64,000 bases of DNA from Bacteroidota bacterium (lineage in GTDB: Bacteria > Bacteroidota > Bacteroidia > Bacteroidales > Dysgonomonadaceae). The stretch's first letter is position 1. Every line of letters starts with the position of its first letter. Below, piece by piece: positions 60,129 to 64,000 of the stretch. The stretch spans positions 1-64,000 of the forward strand of contig JAEWQF010000019.1 in assembly GCA_023399295.1 (NCBI GenBank), written 5' to 3'. The notes beneath the pieces are model-generated. The model saw only the letters and a list, made by a program, of their open reading frames with translations, ran no database searches and had not been told where the DNA came from. The position numbers were made by a program, and so were the translations under genes.

Positions 60129-60677
60129 ATGAGTAAAAAGAAAATTGCAGTGCTGGTAGGCAGCTTGCGCAAGGAATCCGTGAACCGCAAACTGGCCAAT
60201 GAACTGACAAAACTGGCCCCCGACACGCTGGAGCTGGAGATCGTGGAGATCGGCCAGCTGGCACACTACAACGAAGACCTGGATGCGAATCCGCCTGCCG
60301 AGTGGGTTGCATTCCGCGATAAGATTGGAGCGGCTGACGGCTATCTTTTTGTAACACCCGAGTACAACCGCACCTTCTCGGGTGTGATCAAGAATGCACT
60401 CGACGTGGCTTCACGTCCCTACGGGCAAAGCAAGTGGGGCGGCAAGCCGGGTGCCATCGTGAGCAGCTCGGTGAGTGGTCTGGGGGGTGAAGGAGCCAAT
60501 CTGGCATTGCGCCAGCCGATGGTCTTCCTCAACATCTACATGATGCAGCAGCCGGAAGCCTATATAGCCAACAGCTGGGGGCTGTTTGACGAGCAGAACA
60601 ACCTGAAGAGCGACGAGACACGTGCGTTCCTGCAGAACTGGGTGAATGCGTTCGCCGAGTGGGTGCATAAGTTTTAG
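60129..60677 (+). CDS. NADPH-dependent FMN reductase
   Basis: 182 residues from the ATG at 60129. Flavodoxin-like FMN loop V-G-S-L-R-K-E-S-V-N-R-K-L near 10, then V-T-P-E-Y-N-R-T-F-S-G-V-I-K-N-A-L-D near 76, the classic signature. Reduces FMN or quinones/azo dyes. Two stacked terminators follow it. Confidence 0.9.
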   Translation: MSKKKIAVLVGSLRKESVNRKLANELTKLAPDTLELEIVEIGQLAHYNEDLDANPPAEWVAFRDKIGAADGYLFVTPEYNRTFSGVIKNALDVASRPYGQSKWGGKPGAIVSSSVSGLGGEGANLALRQPMVFLNIYMMQQPEAYIANSWGLFDEQNNLKSDETRAFLQNWVNAFAEWVHKF

Positions 60678-60707
60678 GTGATCAACAAGATCGCGTCCTG
60701 CGATCGG

Positions 60708-60744
60708 GATGGTCCCCTGTAACAATCCCAGGGACCATCTTTTT
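60708..60744 (+). terminator. Terminator 1 after the FMN reductase
   Basis: Stem GATGGTCCC-CTG/CAG-GGACCATC followed by five T. Confidence 0.85.
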
Positions 60745-60751
60745 GCAACAA

Positions 60752-60791
60752 CAGGCAGAAGATATTTCAGATATCTTCTGCCTGTTTTATT
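60752..60791 (+). terminator. Terminator 2 after the FMN reductase
   Basis: Perfect 14-base stem CAGGCAGAAGATAT/ATATCTTCTGCCTG with a five-base loop and a TTTTATT tail. The first T-run (60740-60744) lies just before it, so it backs up terminator 1. Confidence 0.88.
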
Positions 60792-60832
60792 GTAGTTGTC
60801 GTTCATCGTCGATCAGTTTGATCTGATCACCT

Positions 60833-62206
60833 TCACACCTTGGGCAGTTTCCAGGGATCCCGGTAATGTGCTTTGATCAACCGGTTGGCTTCCAGGTTGT
60901 CGAACGTACCTGTCTCATTGTCCCAGTGCAGTGCCTTGCCCACCCTGCTGGAGATGTTGCCCATGTGGCTCAGCTTGGCCACCTCGGCACCGATGGCGAT
61001 ATCTGCATTGGGCAGCTTGCGGCTGCGCATGCACTCCAGCATGTTGCCGGCATGCAGGTATAGCCCTTTGCCGGTGCCTCCTCTTTTCTCAATCACCTCC
61101 ATGCGGGGGGTGTTGGGCTTCCTCTCGCTGTCACAAGGATAACAATAGGGGAAGGAACGGCTGTTGATAGCCTGTTCGGGCACCACCTCCCACCCGCTGC
61201 GGGTGAGGATCAGTGTGCCGTTCTCACCGAAGAAGGCCACACCTTCACGCAGGCCGAAAAGACCATTACCGATGCCACAGGCATGATCCCAGATCATATT
61301 AAAACCGGGATAGCGATAGGTCGCCATCAGCGTGTCGGGCGTTTCCATCGCATCGTCGGGATAGCCGAACTTGCCGCCGGCACCATGGACATAGGAGGGT
61401 AGACCCACGTTCATCCCCTTCATGGCATAGTCGAGCAGGTGCACCCCCCAGTCGGACATCAGCCCTCCCGCATAATCCCAGAAGAAACGGAAGTTGTAGT
61501 GGAACCGGTTCTGATTGAATGGCCTTTTGGGTGCCGGTCCCAGCCACATCTCATAATCGACTCCCTGTGGCACCGCACTGTCGGGCACGACCGGCAGGGT
61601 CCACTTGCTGGTCTGGTAGGCCCATACCTTTACGGTACGCACCCGTCCCAGCTTGCCGCTCTGTACGTAGGCAGCTGCCTCGTCCCAGTGGGGATCGCTG
61701 CGCTGCCACTGACCCACCTGCACGATCCGGTCGTACTTGCGGGTGGCACGCACCATCAGGTCGCACTCCTCCATGGTGTTAGCCAGCGGTTTCTCCACAT
61801 AGACATCCTTTCCCGCCTCACAGGCTGCCACCAGCTGCAGGCAGTGCCAATGGTCGGGGGTACCGATGACCACCATGTCCACATCCTTGTTGTCGATCAC
61901 CCTGCGCCAGTCTTTCACCAGCTGTGGGGGACGTTTACCTGTCATTTCCTCCAGTTCGGAAGCCCGTTGATAGAGAAACTGATCATCCACATCACACAGG
62001 GCGATGCACTCCGTGCCCGGGTATTGCAGGAATGCTTTCAGGTTGCTCCATCCCTGGTTGCGGCAGCCAATGAGTGCGATTTTGATCTTGTTACCTGGAG
62101 CATTCTCACCGTATAGGGAGCTGAATGATTGCCCCATCAGGGGTGTCAGGCCCACTCCTGTAGCAGTGATGACCGATTTTTTCAAGAAGTTGCGTCTGTC
62201 CATCAT
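60833..62206 (-). CDS. Tat-exported Gfo/Idh/MocA family oxidoreductase
   Basis: 457 residues from the ATG at 62206 (ATG at 62203 is equally possible). N-terminal Tat signal with R-R-N-F-L-K-K. NAD(P) Rossmann motif I-A-L-I-G-C-R-N-Q-G near 45, catalytic E-K-P-L-A-N-T near 136, and the C-terminal bacterial-type extension (G-W-E-V-V, D-N-E-T-G-T-F-D-N-L-E-A-N). Exported members act on sugars or glycosides in the periplasm, carrying their cofactor when folded. Substrate unknown. Confidence 0.9.
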   Translation of the reverse strand: MMDRRNFLKKSVITATGVGLTPLMGQSFSSLYGENAPGNKIKIALIGCRNQGWSNLKAFLQYPGTECIALCDVDDQFLYQRASELEEMTGKRPPQLVKDWRRVIDNKDVDMVVIGTPDHWHCLQLVAACEAGKDVYVEKPLANTMEECDLMVRATRKYDRIVQVGQWQRSDPHWDEAAAYVQSGKLGRVRTVKVWAYQTSKWTLPVVPDSAVPQGVDYEMWLGPAPKRPFNQNRFHYNFRFFWDYAGGLMSDWGVHLLDYAMKGMNVGLPSYVHGAGGKFGYPDDAMETPDTLMATYRYPGFNMIWDHACGIGNGLFGLREGVAFFGENGTLILTRSGWEVVPEQAINSRSFPYCYPCDSERKPNTPRMEVIEKRGGTGKGLYLHAGNMLECMRSRKLPNADIAIGAEVAKLSHMGNISSRVGKALHWDNETGTFDNLEANRLIKAHYRDPWKLPKV

Positions 62207-62307
62207 TTGGTTTGTTTTTGGTACGATTCCCACAAAGATAAGAAAGAATGGAGAATGATTGCTCCGATAAATGCTCTTCTTTTGCTTCTTTTTTAACAGA
62301 ATTTGTT

Positions 62308-62315
62308 TATATTTG
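62308..62315 (+). promoter_or_regulatory. -7 box TATATTTG for the AGCS symporter
   Basis: Perfect TAnnTTTG, 40 bases before the ATG at 62356; TTTG at 62281-62284 is 23 bases upstream, too far for a normal -33. Confidence 0.5.
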
Positions 62316-62355
62316 TCCGCGACAGTCAGAATATGAATCGAAACAGCGCCAACAG

Positions 62356-64000
62356 ATGCAGCTACTCAACGATTTCTTCAACACCCTCCATCAATACATC
62401 GGCGGACATCACTGGTTTATCTTTCTTCTTTTGGGTACCGGTTTTTTCTTTACACTCTATCTCAAATTTCCACAGATCCGTTATTTCAGGCATGCCTTGC
62501 GCATCATCAAAGGAAAATACGACAAGAAAAGCGACAAGGGTGACACCACCCATTTTCAGGCGCTGGCCACCGCCTTGTCGGGTACAGTTGGCACTGGCAA
62601 TATTGCCGGCGTGGCACTGGCAGTACACCTGGGAGGTCCCGCAGCACTCTTCTGGATGCTGGTGACCGCCTTCCTGGGTATGTGTACCAAATTTGTGGAG
62701 GTGACGCTGTCGCACAAATACAGGGAGTTCGACGAGCAGGGGATGGTTGCCGGGGGACCGATGTACTTCATGAAAAAACGGTTGAACATCACGCTGAAAA
62801 ATGGCAATGTGATCAAGACTGGATACTGGTTGGGAGGTTTTTTTGCGATTGCCACGGTGTTATCTTCCTTCGGAACAGGCAGCCTGCCGCAAATCAACAG
62901 CATCTCCAATGCCATCTTCTCCACCTTCGGCATTCAGCATATCATCACCGGTGCGGTGATGGCGGTATTGCTTTCCCTGATCATCATTGGCGGTATCCGG
63001 CGTATCGCGCAGGTGACAGAGAAGCTCGTACCCTTCATGGCAATTGTCTATTTCCTTGGGGCCATGGCAGTGATCATTGCAAACTATCAGAATATCATTC
63101 CCTCATTCATATCGCTATTCACCAACCTATTCACTGGCACAGCAGCTGTGGGCGGTTTCCTCGGTGCCGGCTTTGCCTTTGCCTTCAACAACGGCGTCAA
63201 CAGGGGGCTCTTCTCCAACGAGGCGGGTCAGGGCTCCGCCCCCATCGCACATGCCGCCGCAAAAGCACATGAACCGGTCTCAGAGGGGATGGTGGCCATT
63301 CTGGAGCCTTTTATCGACACCATCATCATCTGCTTCCTCACGGGAATGGTACTCCTCTCTTCGGGCGTATGGAACGAGAAGGTGGCAAACCAGTTCCAAC
63401 GTACCGACATGGTGGTACTGGCAGCGCGTTACGATGAACGCAATGCCGCCGATGCGGCCCTCCTGGGAGACTACCTGAACAACAAAGGCACGCTACCACT
63501 GTTCACAGGCTCGCTCCGTGTAATTGAGGGTGAAATTCTGGATGATCAATCCATTCTCCATGCCAGGTCGGTAGCAGAAGAGATAAAGGTAAGCAAAGGA
63601 GGGGTTCCCTTTACCGGGGAGATCACCGTGGTGAATGGAAGGGTACAGACTACGGGCGATCTGGTTTTCACCGGCTCTTCACTCATACACAGTGCGCCTC
63701 TTACCACGATTGCCTTTACCCAGAGCTTCCTGGGCGATAGCGGCAAGTATATTGTTGCGCTCGGACTGCTACTCTTCGCCTTCTCCACCGCCATTGCCTG
63801 GTCTTATTATGGCGACCGTGCGGTAACCTATCTGGTGGGATCTAAGTATGTGATGCTTTACAGGATTGTCTTTGTGGCAGCTTTTTTCGTGGCTTCCTTT
63901 ATCGACACCACCATCATCTGGAACCTCTCCATGCTTACTGTAGCCTTTATGACTGTTCCCAACCTGATTGGGCTGCTGATCCTGCACAGAGAGGTGAAAC
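62356..64000 (+). CDS. AGCS family alanine/glycine:sodium symporter, partial (3' end outside window)
   Basis: 548 residues are visible and the frame is still open at the window edge. Start [11 protein letters not shown]. Signatures: [15 protein letters not shown] near 74 and [18 protein letters not shown] near 289, both AGCS hallmarks. A hydrophilic insertion (about 350-435) between late TM helices occurs in Bacteroidota members. It imports alanine or glycine with Na+, consistent with the alanine dehydrogenase at 50830. Confidence 0.9.
   Translation, partial: MQLLNDFFNTLHQYIGGHHWFIFLLLGTGFFFTLYLKFPQIRYFRHALRIIKGKYDKKSDKGDTTHFQALATALSGTVGTGNIAGVALAVHLGGPAALFWMLVTAFLGMCTKFVEVTLSHKYREFDEQGMVAGGPMYFMKKRLNITLKNGNVIKTGYWLGGFFAIATVLSSFGTGSLPQINSISNAIFSTFGIQHIITGAVMAVLLSLIIIGGIRRIAQVTEKLVPFMAIVYFLGAMAVIIANYQNIIPSFISLFTNLFTGTAAVGGFLGAGFAFAFNNGVNRGLFSNEAGQGSAPIAHAAAKAHEPVSEGMVAILEPFIDTIIICFLTGMVLLSSGVWNEKVANQFQRTDMVVLAARYDERNAADAALLGDYLNNKGTLPLFTGSLRVIEGEILDDQSILHARSVAEEIKVSKGGVPFTGEITVVNGRVQTTGDLVFTGSSLIHSAPLTTIAFTQSFLGDSGKYIVALGLLLFAFSTAIAWSYYGDRAVTYLVGSKYVMLYRIVFVAAFFVASFIDTTIIWNLSMLTVAFMTVPNLIGLLILHREVK

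Noticed and set aside
62303..62665. 120-codon plus-strand frame at the start of the symporter
   Set aside because: The adjacent frame from 62356 encodes the full AGCS signature and remains open to the window end.

Overview
The window is chromosomal DNA from a Bacteroidota bacterium, most like the order Bacteroidales (the Dysgonomonadaceae/Porphyromonadaceae side would fit). The signs are the gliding/secretion lipoprotein GldH, DUF4290, DUF4295, DUF4348, DUF4468 and DUF4922 proteins, the L28-L33-DUF4295-FtsY-RimO order, and many copies of the Bacteroidota -7 promoter box (TAnnTTTG) just upstream of genes that mostly lack a Shine-Dalgarno sequence. Genus is inference only.

Layout. 1-581 is the 3' end of an HRDC-domain protein. 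585-7142 (minus) is a five-gene accessory cassette: a DUF4349 lipoprotein, three small membrane proteins (two with CxxC zinc ribbons) and a 1250-residue exported protein of unknown function. 7355-8469 holds two small envelope proteins. 8470-13284 is an A+T-rich accessory island next to the 3' end of a tRNA-Ser. It carries a MazG-like pyrophosphohydrolase overlapping by ATGA a GIY-YIG / DUF2075 helicase-like / LexA-type S24 peptidase fusion, followed by an AAA_14/DUF4143 ATPase. 13503-28112 is core genome: a DEAD-box helicase with a long basic tail, a 2-oxoacid:ferredoxin oxidoreductase operon (ferredoxin, alpha, a 53-residue membrane protein, beta, gamma), a DUF2520-GldH-RicT-HolB-MetF cluster, RseP, Dxr, an ABC ATPase, RimM and DUF4290.

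28140-42434 contains a heptanucleotide repeat array, a LysM glucosaminidase divergent from cytidine deaminase with only 4 bases between start codons, DUF4348 and DUF4922 proteins, SerB, a TPR protein, NadD, carboxynorspermidine decarboxylase, a nitroreductase, a RIC-like hemerythrin protein overlapping a LuxR-type regulator, and SucCD. 42457-47024 holds an HU-like/TM gene split from a LysM reading frame at a ten-base homopolymer, a second HU protein, RimO, FtsY and the DUF4295/L33/L28 operon. 47213-64000 holds a TPR membrane protein, RibH, tRNA-Tyr and tRNA-Gly, a MATE transporter, alanine dehydrogenase, shikimate kinase, an octanucleotide array, cardiolipin synthase, RsgA, Frr, PyrH, BirA, YjbR, YraN, TadA, an HD hydrolase, an FMN reductase, a Tat-exported Gfo/Idh/MocA oxidoreductase and the start of an AGCS amino-acid:sodium symporter that runs off the end.

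How the genes work together. The ferredoxin-linked 2-oxoacid oxidoreductase and SucCD fit a fermentative or anaerobic central metabolism with amino-acid use (alanine dehydrogenase, AGCS symporter, SerB). The translation genes (RimM, RimO, RsgA, Frr, TadA, L28, L33, tRNAs) are ordinary core functions. The best candidate for an undescribed system is the MazG-like / GIY-YIG-DUF2075-S24 pair. Its second protein keeps a complete LexA-type Ser-Lys dyad and an Ala-Gly cleavage-like site, suggesting a nuclease-ATPase controlled by self-cleavage.
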